34,555 nucleotides of DNA from Rickettsiales bacterium. Lineage in GTDB: Bacteria; Pseudomonadota; Alphaproteobacteria; Rs-D84. Below the pieces are notes generated by a model. It saw only the letters and a program-made list of their open reading frames with translations, did not search any database and was not told where the DNA came from. Below, one piece after another: positions 6,544 to 14,049 of this stretch. Numbering within the stretch: the first letter of the stretch is position 1; each line of letters opens with the position of its first letter. Location: contig JAIRRC010000009.1 in assembly GCA_031256175.1 (NCBI GenBank), positions 1 to 34,555 of the forward strand, read 5' to 3'. The translations under genes were made by a program, and so were the position numbers.

Positions 6544-7668
6544 TTACAACTGCGCCAGCGCGGTCTCTAACGCGTCGCGGCGTTCCCCGTCGCCAATGGC
6601 ATCGGCCAATAGAATCGCGCCGCGCAAATCGTCCTTCGCGCCATCAAGGTCGCCCAGCTTCAATTTGATGGCGGCGCGCTTTTCGAAAGCTTCCATGGCG
6701 ATGGTCGCGGACGCGGCTTTTTCCTCCTCGTCGTCCATCTGGCCTATGACGGAAGCGACGCTGCGGATGACCTCGTCGAAGTCGCGGACAGCGCCCTGGA
6801 AATCGCCCATTCCCATCTTGGCGTCGGCGCGTCCGGCTATGTCCGGGAAATCGAGCCGCCCGACATTTTTAGCGAAACTGCTGGCCATGGTATAGTCGCG
6901 GATGGCGTCGCTGAAATTCTTGTTCCAAAGGTTGAGCTGGGCGCGCTTGCGGTAAAGCTCGTCTGCGAAAATATTCTGGTTGGCGTCGGGATAAGCGGTA
7001 TAAGCGGCGATGGCGGCGTTTATGCTCTCCATCGCGGACGGCATGTCGCCCAGCTTGACTTGCAACACCGACAAATCGAACCAAGCCATCGAAAGGTTCT
7101 CGTCCAGCTTGATGGCGGCCAGAAAGGAATCCATAGCGCCGGCCAGGTCGGTCTTCATGAAAAGGGCCTCGCCGCGATAAACATAGGCTGGCGCGAAAGC
7201 CGGGAATAAAGCGATTGCGGAATTGAATTCGGAAAGCGCCAAGTCGGGCTTTCCTGCTTTAAGGAAATCGACGCCTGCGATGATATACTCTTGGGCTTTT
7301 TCCTCTTTCTGCTCGTCGGAAAGAACGACGGCGTTGGCGACTACTGCAACCCTTGTGTCGATTTCCGGGCGGATTACGACAGGCGCGGTGGTGCCTTGGA
7401 CTTTTTCGGCGATATGCTCGGCGGCCTGGCGCGAAAATACCGGTTTGTTGGAATTGAGCGCGACCCAAGCGCCGGCGGCGGCGAACGCGACAAGCGCGGC
7501 AAGAAGAAGCAGTCGCGTCCTGCGCGACCCCTTTGCGGCCTTCTGGGCTTTTTGGGCCTTTCCTGCATCGGACTCGATGACGTCGGGCGCGGCGCCCGGG
7601 GCGCATTTTTCTTCTTTATAAGGTGCGATTTTTTCCGCTGACTTGACGGACAATTTTGATTTTGCCAT
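6544..7668 (-). CDS. Membrane-anchored TPR-repeat protein
   Basis: A 374-aa protein with a Lys/Ala-rich cytoplasmic N-terminus, one membrane anchor (TRLLLLAALVAFAAAGAWVAL, about 51-71) and a soluble part made mostly of tetratricopeptide repeats. The repeats read for example AGVDFLKAGKPDLALSEFNS, YRGEALFMKTDLAGAMDSF and LGDMPSAMESINAAI, and continue near the C-terminus (LKLGDLDGAKDDLRGAI). TPRs usually hold protein complexes, so this is probably an envelope scaffold. No specific family is recognised. The ATG follows GAGAGGG, and a promoter is visible upstream. It is convergent with purC and divergent from the Skp-like gene. Confidence 0.85.
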   Translation of the reverse strand: MAKSKLSVKSAEKIAPYKEEKCAPGAAPDVIESDAGKAQKAQKAAKGSRRTRLLLLAALVAFAAAGAWVALNSNKPVFSRQAAEHIAEKVQGTTAPVVIRPEIDTRVAVVANAVVLSDEQKEEKAQEYIIAGVDFLKAGKPDLALSEFNSAIALFPAFAPAYVYRGEALFMKTDLAGAMDSFLAAIKLDENLSMAWFDLSVLQVKLGDMPSAMESINAAIAAYTAYPDANQNIFADELYRKRAQLNLWNKNFSDAIRDYTMASSFAKNVGRLDFPDIAGRADAKMGMGDFQGAVRDFDEVIRSVASVIGQMDDEEEKAASATIAMEAFEKRAAIKLKLGDLDGAKDDLRGAILLADAIGDGERRDALETALAQL

Positions 7669-7695
7669 ATTTTCCCTCTCTACTCTCTAAGGTCA

Positions 7696-7724
7696 ATGAT
7701 AAGATTTAGCCGCCCCCGAATCAA
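7696..7724 (-). promoter_or_regulatory. Promoter of the TPR gene
   Basis: On the minus strand TTGATT (7724-7719), 17-bp spacer, TATCAT (7701-7696), about 27 nt before the start codon. Confidence 0.55.
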
Positions 7725-7740
7725 GCTATATTTTTACCTA

Positions 7741-7769
7741 TTGCACCACTTCCTGATTCCTGTTATAAT
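7741..7769 (+). promoter_or_regulatory. Promoter of the Skp-like gene
   Basis: TTGCAC (7741-7746), 17-bp spacer, TATAAT (7764-7769), followed by a short leader with the site AAGGAG before the ATG at 7799. It matches the TTGCAY-17-TATAAT pattern seen elsewhere in the window. Confidence 0.8.
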
Positions 7770-7798
7770 AAACCCAACAAATTAAAAAGGAGCTTACA

Positions 7799-8437
7799 AT
7801 GCCAAACAAACCCTTGACCAAAAGCAGAAAAATAGTCCTGATAGCCGCGGCGGCCGCGCTTGTAGCCGCGGGCATCGGTGTCTTCGCGCTCAGCAGCGCG
7901 AAGCGGAACATCTCGGCGGAAGCTGCGGTAAGCGACGCGTCGCCGATAGCCATATCCGCGGCGGATTTGAAAATCGCGGTGGTAAAAATGGACGACATAC
8001 AGAAGAATTCGAAAATCCTGTCGGACCTTCGGAAACAGCGCGAATCCCTGGAATCTGAGCTGAAAGCGGACCTTGAAAGGAAACAGAAAAAGCTGGAAGC
8101 CGAAAAGAAATCGATAGAATCCCAGCAGGGGATATTGTCGCGCGAAGCCTTGCAGGCGCGCGTGGTGGACTACCAGCGCACGGTCGCGGAATTCCAGAAG
8201 GAAATAGCGGAAAGGGCCCAGGCGATAGACGCGGCGTTCCAGGCGGCCTTGCTTGAAATCCAGGAAAAGCATCTGGACCCTGTCATCGACGCATTGGCGG
8301 CGAAAAAGGGATTGGACTTGATAATGGACGCGCGCTTCACGCGGGTCGTCAGCAAAGCGCCGGGCCTTGATATAACGAATGAAATCGTGGCGGCGCTCGA
8401 CAAGAAAGCCACCAAGTTCAACCTGAAAGTGAAATAA
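7799..8437 (+). CDS. OmpH/Skp-family periplasmic chaperone
   Basis: 212 residues. After a short basic stretch there is a hydrophobic segment (VLIAAAAALVAAGIGVFAL, about 13-31) that acts as signal or anchor. The OmpH core starts at LKIAVVKMDDIQKNSKIL. The middle (about 75-150) is a long charged coiled coil (RKQRESLESELKADLERKQK, EFQKEIAERAQ), the tentacle part of Skp that holds unfolded outer-membrane proteins. The end LIMDARFTRVVSKAPGLDITNEIVAALDKK is typical for OmpH. It lies upstream of lpxD and fabZ, the standard gene order; bamA is not in the window. The N-terminal hydrophobic segment lacks a clear cleavage site, so it may stay membrane-tethered. Confidence 0.88.
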   Translation: MPNKPLTKSRKIVLIAAAAALVAAGIGVFALSSAKRNISAEAAVSDASPIAISAADLKIAVVKMDDIQKNSKILSDLRKQRESLESELKADLERKQKKLEAEKKSIESQQGILSREALQARVVDYQRTVAEFQKEIAERAQAIDAAFQAALLEIQEKHLDPVIDALAAKKGLDLIMDARFTRVVSKAPGLDITNEIVAALDKKATKFNLKVK

Positions 8438-8448
8438 AATAAGGAAAT

Positions 8449-8479
8449 GTCATCCCCGGCTTGACCGGGGACCTCATCC
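8449..8479 (+). repeat. Family C palindromic repeat, CCTCATCC tail
   Basis: GTCATCCCCGG-CTTGA-CCGGGGA followed by CCTCATCC. It occupies the site where the ribosome binding site of the next gene would be expected. Confidence 0.85.
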
Positions 8480-8484
8480 ACGCC

Positions 8485-9576
8485 ATGAACCTTAAACTTG
8501 TATCTTTGCTAGGAATAATTGCCGTCTTGGGAACCGGCCCGGCGCTTGCCGATAAAAATTACGCCGGCGGCAAGAAAACCGACGCGGAAGAAATGGAAAA
8601 GCGCGGCAAATACAAATACGGCTATAAGAACCGCAGCGGCGGAACGATAGTCCGGAACGAATTGGACATAGTGGAATACCCTGCGCCGGTCCAGACCAAA
8701 AAGAAAAAGAAGAAAAAGGAAGAGATCCCCGACGCATTGACCCGGGCGGAATTGGACGAAACCATCCAAGCGCTCAACCTGTCGAGTTCGGGCGAACCGA
8801 TTTCGATAGCGGTTTCGGAAAACCTTACGATAAATCTGGAAATCGAATTCGACGACGATGAAGATTTCGAATTGCAGCCCGCGGCCGTTAAAATATCCCC
8901 CTTCGACCGGGCGATAGCGGATATGATGGCCGGGAACGCGAAATACAAAACGACCAATATATGCGGCAAGCCGGATAAGTCGCGCTGCCCGTTCGCGACG
9001 GAAAAGGAATGCGGGATATGGCGCGCGAAGCCGTCGGTCGATGTTTCGGGCGAAGCGCAGAACCGCGCGGTGGAAGACAACCGCCTGTGCCGGATAATAT
9101 CGGAATTAAGGGCGCACCGCCGCGTTCCTGCCCAGGGCGAAGCGGGCCGCGCGCTGATACCGGCGCATAGGGCGCTTATGGACGCGGGCCGGAAATGCTG
9201 TATGAACTCGATGGCGAACGCGTTCCGCGCGGCTGGGCTTTCGGACTCGGACGTCGCGAATTTCGAGCGTGAAGACGCGACGGGATTCAGATTCACGGAA
9301 AGGTGCCTCACCATCTCGCGCGCGAACATAACGCAAATGACCGGCGGCGGCTGGATGGGCGACGCGATGCTGGGCGCGCAAAGCCAGTGCTATTCCGGGA
9401 CATCCGCGGCGCACTTGGCGAAACTTCTGGCGCCATTCGTGCAGTTGTTCGAAACGGCGCCCGACTTGAAGCAATACCCGCTTGATTATACATTTACGGA
9501 TTCGCGCGGCCGCCGGATAAGGATGTCGATAACGCACGACGTTTTCACCATCGCCGACCGCCTGAACCAGCTCTGA
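8485..9576 (+). CDS. Secreted Cys-containing protein of unknown function
   Basis: I do not recognise this 363-aa protein. It begins MNLKLVSLLGIIAVLGTGPALA, a good signal peptide with cleavage at ALA|DK. A charged linker with a run of lysines (about residue 72-80) and an acidic stretch EFDDDEDFE precede the C-terminal domain. That domain holds eight cysteines (ICGKPDKSRC, KECGIW, RLCRI, KCCMN, ERCLT, SQCYS). An even number suggests disulfides in the periplasm. The frame is open upstream to a TTG at 8461 inside the repeat; the ATG at 8485 fits the signal peptide, but its ribosome binding site is poor. Being between skp and lpxD, it probably belongs to the envelope-assembly operon. Confidence 0.8.
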   Translation: MNLKLVSLLGIIAVLGTGPALADKNYAGGKKTDAEEMEKRGKYKYGYKNRSGGTIVRNELDIVEYPAPVQTKKKKKKKEEIPDALTRAELDETIQALNLSSSGEPISIAVSENLTINLEIEFDDDEDFELQPAAVKISPFDRAIADMMAGNAKYKTTNICGKPDKSRCPFATEKECGIWRAKPSVDVSGEAQNRAVEDNRLCRIISELRAHRRVPAQGEAGRALIPAHRALMDAGRKCCMNSMANAFRAAGLSDSDVANFEREDATGFRFTERCLTISRANITQMTGGGWMGDAMLGAQSQCYSGTSAAHLAKLLAPFVQLFETAPDLKQYPLDYTFTDSRGRRIRMSITHDVFTIADRLNQL

Positions 9577-9581
9577 TAAAA

Positions 9582-9629
9582 AAGTTCCCCTCCTGTGGAG
9601 GGGTGGCGCGAAGCGCCGGGGTGGTCTTT
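9582..9629 (+). repeat. Family A palindromic repeat
   Basis: AAGTTCCCCTCC-TGT-GGAGGGG, GGCGC-GAA-GCGCC, GGGGTGGTCTTT, in the spacer before lpxD. Confidence 0.85.
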
Positions 9630-9646
9630 ATAAAAAAGGAACGCAC

Positions 9647-10696
9647 ATGCTCGAAAAACTCCTGACCCGTTTTCTCGCGCCCAAAGCCTCGGTGAAATTG
9701 ACCGCGGGCGAAATCGCGGACAAGCTCGGCCTCGAAATCCGGGGCAACCGCGATACGATTATAACGGGCCTCGCGCCGATAGCGGACGCAAAGCCGGGCC
9801 AGGCGGCGTTTTATTCGGCGGAAAGGAATTCCGCGGCGTTCAAAATCCTTCCGATAGAAGTCCTGAAAAACACGAAAGCGTCGGTCATCCTCTTGCAGCC
9901 CGAACAGACGGCAGACGCGCCGAAGGGCGCGACGCTTGTGGTTTCCGACAGCCCGCGCCGCGATGTTATAAAGATTATGGAAATCATATTCGCGCCGAAA
10001 AAGCGCCGCGGGATAGACCGCAGCGCGAAAATCGCAAGGGGCGTGTTCTTCCGCGATAAAAAATCCGTCTTCATCGGCCCGAACGTAGTTATCGAGTCCG
10101 GCTGCGCGATAGAGCCGGATGTGGAAATAGAGTCCTGCGCATACATTGGCGGGCGCAGCATAATCGGCCGCGGGACGACAATCGGCCCGAACGCTTACGT
10201 GGCGAATACGACCTGCGGCGCGGATTGCGAAATCGCGAACGGCGCGAGCATCGGCAAACACGGCTTCGGCTATTCGATAGTTGACGGGAAAAACATGCCG
10301 ATACCGCACCTTGGCCGCGTGGTCCTGGGCGACAGGATTGACGTAGGCGCGAACAGCGTGGTGGACAGGGGCGTCATGGCGGATACGATACTTGGCAGCG
10401 GGACGAAATTGGACAGCCTTGTTATGGTTGGGCACAACGTTGTATTCGGCGAAGAATGCTTCGCGGCGGGCCAAAGCGGCTTTGCCGGCGGCACGATTGT
10501 CGGCAGCCGGGCGAAATTCGGCGGCCAGGCGGGCGCGGTCAATAAAATCTCGGTCGGCGACGACGCGGAAATCGGAACGAATTCCTGCCCGACCAAGGAC
10601 GTCCCTGCGGGCTCGAAAATGCTGGGCTTTCCGGCGGTTCCGGCGAACGATTTTTTGCGTATGCAGGCCTTCCTCCGCCGCTCCATAAAACAATAA
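9647..10696 (+). CDS. lpxD: UDP-3-O-(3-hydroxyacyl)glucosamine N-acyltransferase
   Basis: The third enzyme of lipid A synthesis. It transfers a hydroxyacyl chain from acyl-ACP to the 2-amino group of UDP-3-O-acyl-glucosamine. The 349-aa protein has the N-terminal uridine-binding domain (about 1-115, with GLAPIADAKPGQAAFYSAE) and a left-handed beta-helix of hexapeptide repeats (about 122-320). GKHGFGYS (203-210) and the catalytic-type histidine in VGHNVVFGE (H263) are present. It ends in a C-terminal helix (ANDFLRMQAFLRRSIKQ). The ATG is preceded by AAGGA. Together with skp and fabZ it shows that this organism makes lipid A. Confidence 0.96.
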   Translation: MLEKLLTRFLAPKASVKLTAGEIADKLGLEIRGNRDTIITGLAPIADAKPGQAAFYSAERNSAAFKILPIEVLKNTKASVILLQPEQTADAPKGATLVVSDSPRRDVIKIMEIIFAPKKRRGIDRSAKIARGVFFRDKKSVFIGPNVVIESGCAIEPDVEIESCAYIGGRSIIGRGTTIGPNAYVANTTCGADCEIANGASIGKHGFGYSIVDGKNMPIPHLGRVVLGDRIDVGANSVVDRGVMADTILGSGTKLDSLVMVGHNVVFGEECFAAGQSGFAGGTIVGSRAKFGGQAGAVNKISVGDDAEIGTNSCPTKDVPAGSKMLGFPAVPANDFLRMQAFLRRSIKQ

Positions 10697-10705
10697 ATAA
10701 AAAAT

Positions 10706-10753
10706 AACTCCCCCCTTGCGGGGAGTCTGCGCCTCCGGCGCAGGTGGGGGGAC
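10706..10753 (+). repeat. Family B palindromic repeat
   Basis: ACTCCCC-CCTTGC-GGGGAGT, then CTGCGCC-TC-CGGCGCAG, then GTGGGGGGAC. It shares its frame with 27857-27912; a truncated start is near 32176. It probably ends transcription after lpxD only weakly, as it has no U-run. Confidence 0.75.
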
Positions 10754-10762
10754 AAAAAATAC

Positions 10763-10790
10763 TTGCACTTCCCGCCCGTATTACTATAAT
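10763..10790 (+). promoter_or_regulatory. Promoter of fabZ, predicted leaderless
   Basis: TTGCAC (10763-10768), 16-bp spacer, perfect TATAAT (10785-10790). Only 7 nt separate the -10 box from the ATG, so transcription should begin at or next to the start codon. Confidence 0.75.
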
Positions 10791-10797
10791 TATCACC

Positions 10798-11247
10798 ATG
10801 TCGAAAACACTAACCCGCAAAGAAATCGAAGATATAATCCCGCACCGCGGAACGATGCTTCTGTTGGACGGGGCGAAGAACATGACGAAAACCTCGGCCA
10901 CGGGGTTGCATAACGTCCGGGACGACGAATTCTGGTGCTGCGGACATTTTCCGGGGAACCCTGTCATGCCCGGGGTATTGCAGGTCGAAGCATTGGCGCA
11001 AACGGCGTGCCTTGTGGCGTTGAAAGCGATGATGGACAAATTTCCGGACCAAAGGGGCGCGGGATACTTTACCAAGATAGAGAATTGCAAATTCACGAGA
11101 ATGGTGCTTCCCGGCGACGTGCTGGAATTGGAAGTGAACCAAATAATGAACAAATTGACGCTTTACAAATTCCACGGGGTTGCAAAGGTGCGGGGCGAAA
11201 CCGCGTGCGAAGCGACATTCAGCGCCATCATGCAATTCGGCAATTAA
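10798..11247 (+). CDS. fabZ: 3-hydroxyacyl-[acyl-carrier-protein] dehydratase
   Basis: FabZ dehydrates 3-hydroxyacyl-ACP in fatty acid elongation and balances phospholipid against lipid A supply. The 149-aa protein shows IIPHRGTMLLLDGA, the catalytic His in CGHFPGNPVMPG (H50) and the Glu in VEALAQTA (E64), all in a single hot-dog fold. The ATG at 10798 gives the family length. The frame is open 18 codons further upstream, but the promoter -10 box lies in that stretch, so the short start is right. There is no ribosome binding site before it. It follows lpxD with its own promoter. Confidence 0.95.
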   Translation: MSKTLTRKEIEDIIPHRGTMLLLDGAKNMTKTSATGLHNVRDDEFWCCGHFPGNPVMPGVLQVEALAQTACLVALKAMMDKFPDQRGAGYFTKIENCKFTRMVLPGDVLELEVNQIMNKLTLYKFHGVAKVRGETACEATFSAIMQFGN

Positions 11248-11255
11248 TCCAAATT

Positions 11256-11388
11256 AAGTTCCCCCCGTAGCGAGGGGTGAGGACGAAAAGGAAAACATGA
11301 CCGACGTCATGTTTTCCCGTCCGAGCAGGAACCCCAATCTTCGATTGGTTGGTTCCGTCGACGCGCGAAGCGCCGGGGTCCATTGTAT
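11256..11388 (+). repeat. Family A-type repeat interrupted by two perfect hairpins
   Basis: Starts like family A (AAGTTCCCCCC-GTAGC-GAGGGG) and ends like family C (GCGCGAAGCGCCGGGGTCCATTG split across 11362-11386). Between them are GGACG..CGTCC enclosing a 12-bp stem GGAAAACATGAC / GTCATGTTTTCC, and a second hairpin GGAACC-CCAATC-TTC-GATTGG-GGTTCC (11328-11356). It looks like a composite of several repeats or a small structured RNA. Confidence 0.6.
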
Positions 11389-11394
11389 TTATCC

Positions 11395-11424
11395 TTATAA
11401 AACCACCCCGAAATATGCTATAAT
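11395..11424 (+). promoter_or_regulatory. Promoter of the 731-aa protein gene, predicted leaderless
   Basis: A perfect TATAAT (11419-11424) lies 6 nt before the ATG. The -35 is weak (TTATAA, 18-bp spacer). Confidence 0.6.
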
Positions 11425-11430
11425 TAACCA

Positions 11431-13626
11431 ATGAACAAATTCGTTTTTGCGATTTTTGTGGCCCTTGTCTTTTGCGCGCATTCCGTTGGCGCGTCGACCA
11501 CATCGTCGCGCGGCGCCGACGCAAGGCCTGACGCGACCGGCGGCGTAAAAACGGCCGTCGAAAACAATCGCGCGGGCCAGGGCGTCAAAAACCAGCAGGC
11601 GAAGGAATCGCGCGATTTGGCGGCGCGGAAAGCGGTCGCGCTTAATAGGAACGCCGCCCTGTCCCGTAGTGCGTCCGCTCGTTCCGCAACGGCGAATAAT
11701 CAAAAATTGTCGCCCCGCGGCCCCGCCGCGGGGTCTCGGCCGAATCCTGTGAATGCGTCGCGAAGCGCAAGAAACAATTCGCCCGCGAACCAAAGCCGCG
11801 CGGCGAACGTCCGCGGCCAAGTGGGCAAAATCGCGGCGCCTGTCGCGGTGGCGAGCCACCGCCTTGGCCGCGCCGCCGAAGCGCTGGGAAGCGATTATAC
11901 GGCCTGCCGCGACCAATACGGCGCCTGCATGGACCAGTTCTGCGCGGCGGCCAGCGAAACTTACAAGAAGTGCATATGCTCGGATAAATACCTGGACTTG
12001 GCGGCGCAGCGCGAAGCCCTGGAATCGGCCGAGAACGCCTTGCAGGACTTCGGCGCGCTCAATCTGAACATGATTCAAATGACGGCGAACGAAGTGAACG
12101 CCGTCACAAGCGCGACCGAGGGCGAAAGGGCGGCCCGGGAAGACACTTCTGCGAACGCGCAGAAATTGAACGACATCTTGGGCGGCCTTGGCGGCGGCAA
12201 AAGCGGCCCGAATAATAAATCGCGCTTTGATTTGGGCGGCCAGTCGTCGTTCAACCTGGACGTTGACGACATATGGGGCGGCGGCGCGACGGAAGGCGTG
12301 GTGGGCGATAATGTGCGCGGCCGCGCGTTGTTCACGGCTGTGAACGGCCAGTGCCAGCAGATGACGCGTGACGCGTGCAAGGGCTCGAACGTGGCGATGG
12401 TTGTTTCGGCCTATTCGCTTACGATAGATTCGGATTGCCAGAAATTCCAGGCGGCCGTGGATAAAATGCGCCAGGCGGTGAAGGATAAAATCCGCGCGGC
12501 GAACCTCGCGATGATGAACGAAAGGCTCTCGGACTTTGAAAACCGGAATTCGCAAACTGCGGTAGACTGCTTGCAGAATGTCTTGAAGGATTTCCAAACG
12601 GACGCGGTTTGCGGCGCGGATTGGGTGAAATGCCTGGACTTCACGGGCAAATTCATAGACCAAAAGGGCGAGCCGATTTATAACCCGGACTTCGCCGACG
12701 ACCAGAAAGGCCTGACCAGCCTGCTCAGCTTCGGCAGCGGCAGCCAGACGATTTTGGAAGCGAATAAAAGCACGCGCTTCGTCGGCTTCCTGAATGAAAA
12801 GCGCGTCTTCGCGGGCGACTCGCTCAAACGTTGCGAGCAGGAAAACGCGAACGACGTGGTATGGATAGAAGCGCTTAACCGCGCATTGTTGGAAATCGTC
12901 CAGGCCCAGGCGCGAAAGGTCGAGGACGTGAAGGACAATTGCCTGACGAAGCTTGTCGAATGCAATGTGAAGAACGCGGGCGAAATGGGCAAAATAACCG
13001 GCACGTCCGGCGACGACACCGGCACGAAAGCGGGCAGCCTTGCGTCAATCGAAGCCTGCCGCGACATACAGCGCAGCTGCGAATCGGTGTATGGAAGCGA
13101 CGCGCTGGAAGCCTTGCTTGCGGACCGGCAGCACGCGCTGCAAATAGAGTATTGCGAGAAGGAACGCGGCGGCTATTGGTTCCCGGAAGGCAGCGTCGAC
13201 GGCAAATGTATCATAACGAAGGCGGATTGCGAAAAAGCGGGCCTGTATTGGACGGACCAGGAAGGGAATTTGAACGAATTCCAAAAGAACGCGAAAGCGA
13301 ATGCGAAGAATTTCTGCGTATCGTTCGAATACTATTGCGGCAATTTCGAAGCTTCGGAGCCCCTAGCGCCGGCCGAGCGGAACCCGTCGCAGGGCGTGAT
13401 ATGCAAAGCGCCGACGCGCGACCAGTGCCTCAGGAACAATTTCCCATGGGTGCAGGAAAAATGTATCCGGAATAAATTCGATTGCGACAGCGCCGGGGAA
13501 GGAATAATTTGGTATAAGGGCCGCTGCTTCAATAATCCCGACGAAGCCAGCAAACAGATTTGCATCGACCTCGGCGGCAATGTCGCGGCGGGCCTGTGCA
13601 ATATCCCGGTCACCCATAAAAAGTAG
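11431..13626 (+). CDS. Large Cys-rich secreted protein of unknown function
   Basis: I do not recognise this 731-aa protein. A signal peptide (MNKFVFAIFVALVFCAHSVGA) precedes about 130 residues of low-complexity Ala/Arg/Asn/Ser sequence. A family C repeat is translated in that region (11709-11744, LSPRGPAAGSRP). The rest holds 28 cysteines by my count. They begin with CRDQYGACMDQFC and YKKCICSDKYLDLAA and go on through paired patterns such as CLTKLVEC, CRDIQRSC, CIITKADC and CIRNKFDC. The C-terminal third repeats a Cys-x(n)-Cys unit with nearby Trp (GGYWFPEG, AGLYWTDQ, IIWYKGRC), suggesting small disulfide modules. An envelope or surface role is inferred from the signal and cysteines. It is followed by another small secreted Cys protein. 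Confidence 0.82.
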   Translation: MNKFVFAIFVALVFCAHSVGASTTSSRGADARPDATGGVKTAVENNRAGQGVKNQQAKESRDLAARKAVALNRNAALSRSASARSATANNQKLSPRGPAAGSRPNPVNASRSARNNSPANQSRAANVRGQVGKIAAPVAVASHRLGRAAEALGSDYTACRDQYGACMDQFCAAASETYKKCICSDKYLDLAAQREALESAENALQDFGALNLNMIQMTANEVNAVTSATEGERAAREDTSANAQKLNDILGGLGGGKSGPNNKSRFDLGGQSSFNLDVDDIWGGGATEGVVGDNVRGRALFTAVNGQCQQMTRDACKGSNVAMVVSAYSLTIDSDCQKFQAAVDKMRQAVKDKIRAANLAMMNERLSDFENRNSQTAVDCLQNVLKDFQTDAVCGADWVKCLDFTGKFIDQKGEPIYNPDFADDQKGLTSLLSFGSGSQTILEANKSTRFVGFLNEKRVFAGDSLKRCEQENANDVVWIEALNRALLEIVQAQARKVEDVKDNCLTKLVECNVKNAGEMGKITGTSGDDTGTKAGSLASIEACRDIQRSCESVYGSDALEALLADRQHALQIEYCEKERGGYWFPEGSVDGKCIITKADCEKAGLYWTDQEGNLNEFQKNAKANAKNFCVSFEYYCGNFEASEPLAPAERNPSQGVICKAPTRDQCLRNNFPWVQEKCIRNKFDCDSAGEGIIWYKGRCFNNPDEASKQICIDLGGNVAAGLCNIPVTHKK
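11709..11744 (+). repeat. Family C palindromic repeat, in frame in the 731-aa protein
   Basis: GTCGCCCCGCGG-CCC-CGCCGCGGGGT followed by CTCGGCCGAAT. It is nearly the same as the copy at 4258, which is intergenic. Confidence 0.85.
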
Positions 13627-13628
13627 CA

Positions 13629-13644
13629 GCGTCGCCGAAGGCGA
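13629..13644 (+). repeat. Family D short hairpin
   Basis: GTCGCC-GAA-GGCGAC plus T, followed by CAACCCGTAAGG. The 29185 copy has the similar context CCATTCGTAAG. It sits between the two secreted Cys protein genes. Confidence 0.7.
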
Positions 13645-13665
13645 CTCAACCCGTAAGGTAAAGCG

Positions 13666-13926
13666 ATGGCCAAAACGAAACACTTCATAAACATATTGGG
13701 CGGCATGATAATCGCGTTCCTGTGCCCTGACGCGCACGCGGACGAAAGCGTGACGGCCTATTCGGTCTGGACGAATAAAATAACTTACGAATTGAGTTCA
13801 TTGATTAAATGCCGCGAGAACGATATAAAAAGCTGCCTGAACTGGACGGACGCGATGAATAAAAGCCGGCAGAAGTGCAGCGATTACGGCTTCCCGAAAA
13901 CCGGCTCGAACGCCTGCACATATTAA
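13666..13926 (+). CDS. Small secreted Cys-containing protein, unknown
   Basis: 86 residues with a signal peptide (MAKTKHFINILGGMIIAFLCPDAHADE, cleavage likely after AHA). The mature part of about 60 residues has four cysteines (KCREN, SCLNW, KCSDY, ACTY), enough for two disulfides. No family is recognised. It starts 40 bp after the large Cys-rich gene, in the same direction and with a similar character, so the two may act together. AAGG before the ATG is a modest ribosome binding site. The end at CTY is followed directly by repeat sequence, so the C-terminus may have been trimmed by a repeat. Confidence 0.65.
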   Translation: MAKTKHFINILGGMIIAFLCPDAHADESVTAYSVWTNKITYELSSLIKCRENDIKSCLNWTDAMNKSRQKCSDYGFPKTGSNACTY

Positions 13927-13955
13927 AAAAGTTCCCCTCATGACGCGCGCGGAAT

Positions 13956-14001
13956 AAGTTCCCCTCCTGCGGAGGGGTGCGCGAAGCGCGGGGTGGTCTT
14001 T
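13956..14001 (+). repeat. Family A palindromic repeat, with a partial copy upstream
   Basis: AAGTTCCCCTCC-TGC-GGAGGGG, GCGC-GAA-GCGC, GGGGTGGTCTTT. A truncated copy (GTTCCCCTCATGA) lies at 13930-13943. Confidence 0.85.
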
Positions 14002-14005
14002 AATT

Positions 14006-14040
14006 GTCATCCCGCGGCCCCGCCGCGGAATCCCGGCAAC
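14006..14040 (+). repeat. Family C palindromic repeat, CCCGGCAACT tail
   Basis: GTCATCCCGCGG-CCC-CGCCGCGGAAT followed by CCCGGCAACT, just after the uvrD stop. Confidence 0.85.
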
Positions 14041-14049
14041 TCGTAAGTT

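Noticed and set aside
9545-10768. Long minus-strand open frame opposite lpxD (407 codons)
   Set aside because: It is a GC-rich antisense shadow; lpxD on the + strand has full motif support.
11395-12663. Long minus-strand open frame opposite the Cys-rich gene (422 codons)
   Set aside because: Its Arg/Ala/His-rich composition is typical of an antisense frame in GC-rich DNA; the + strand frame has a signal peptide and ordered cysteines.
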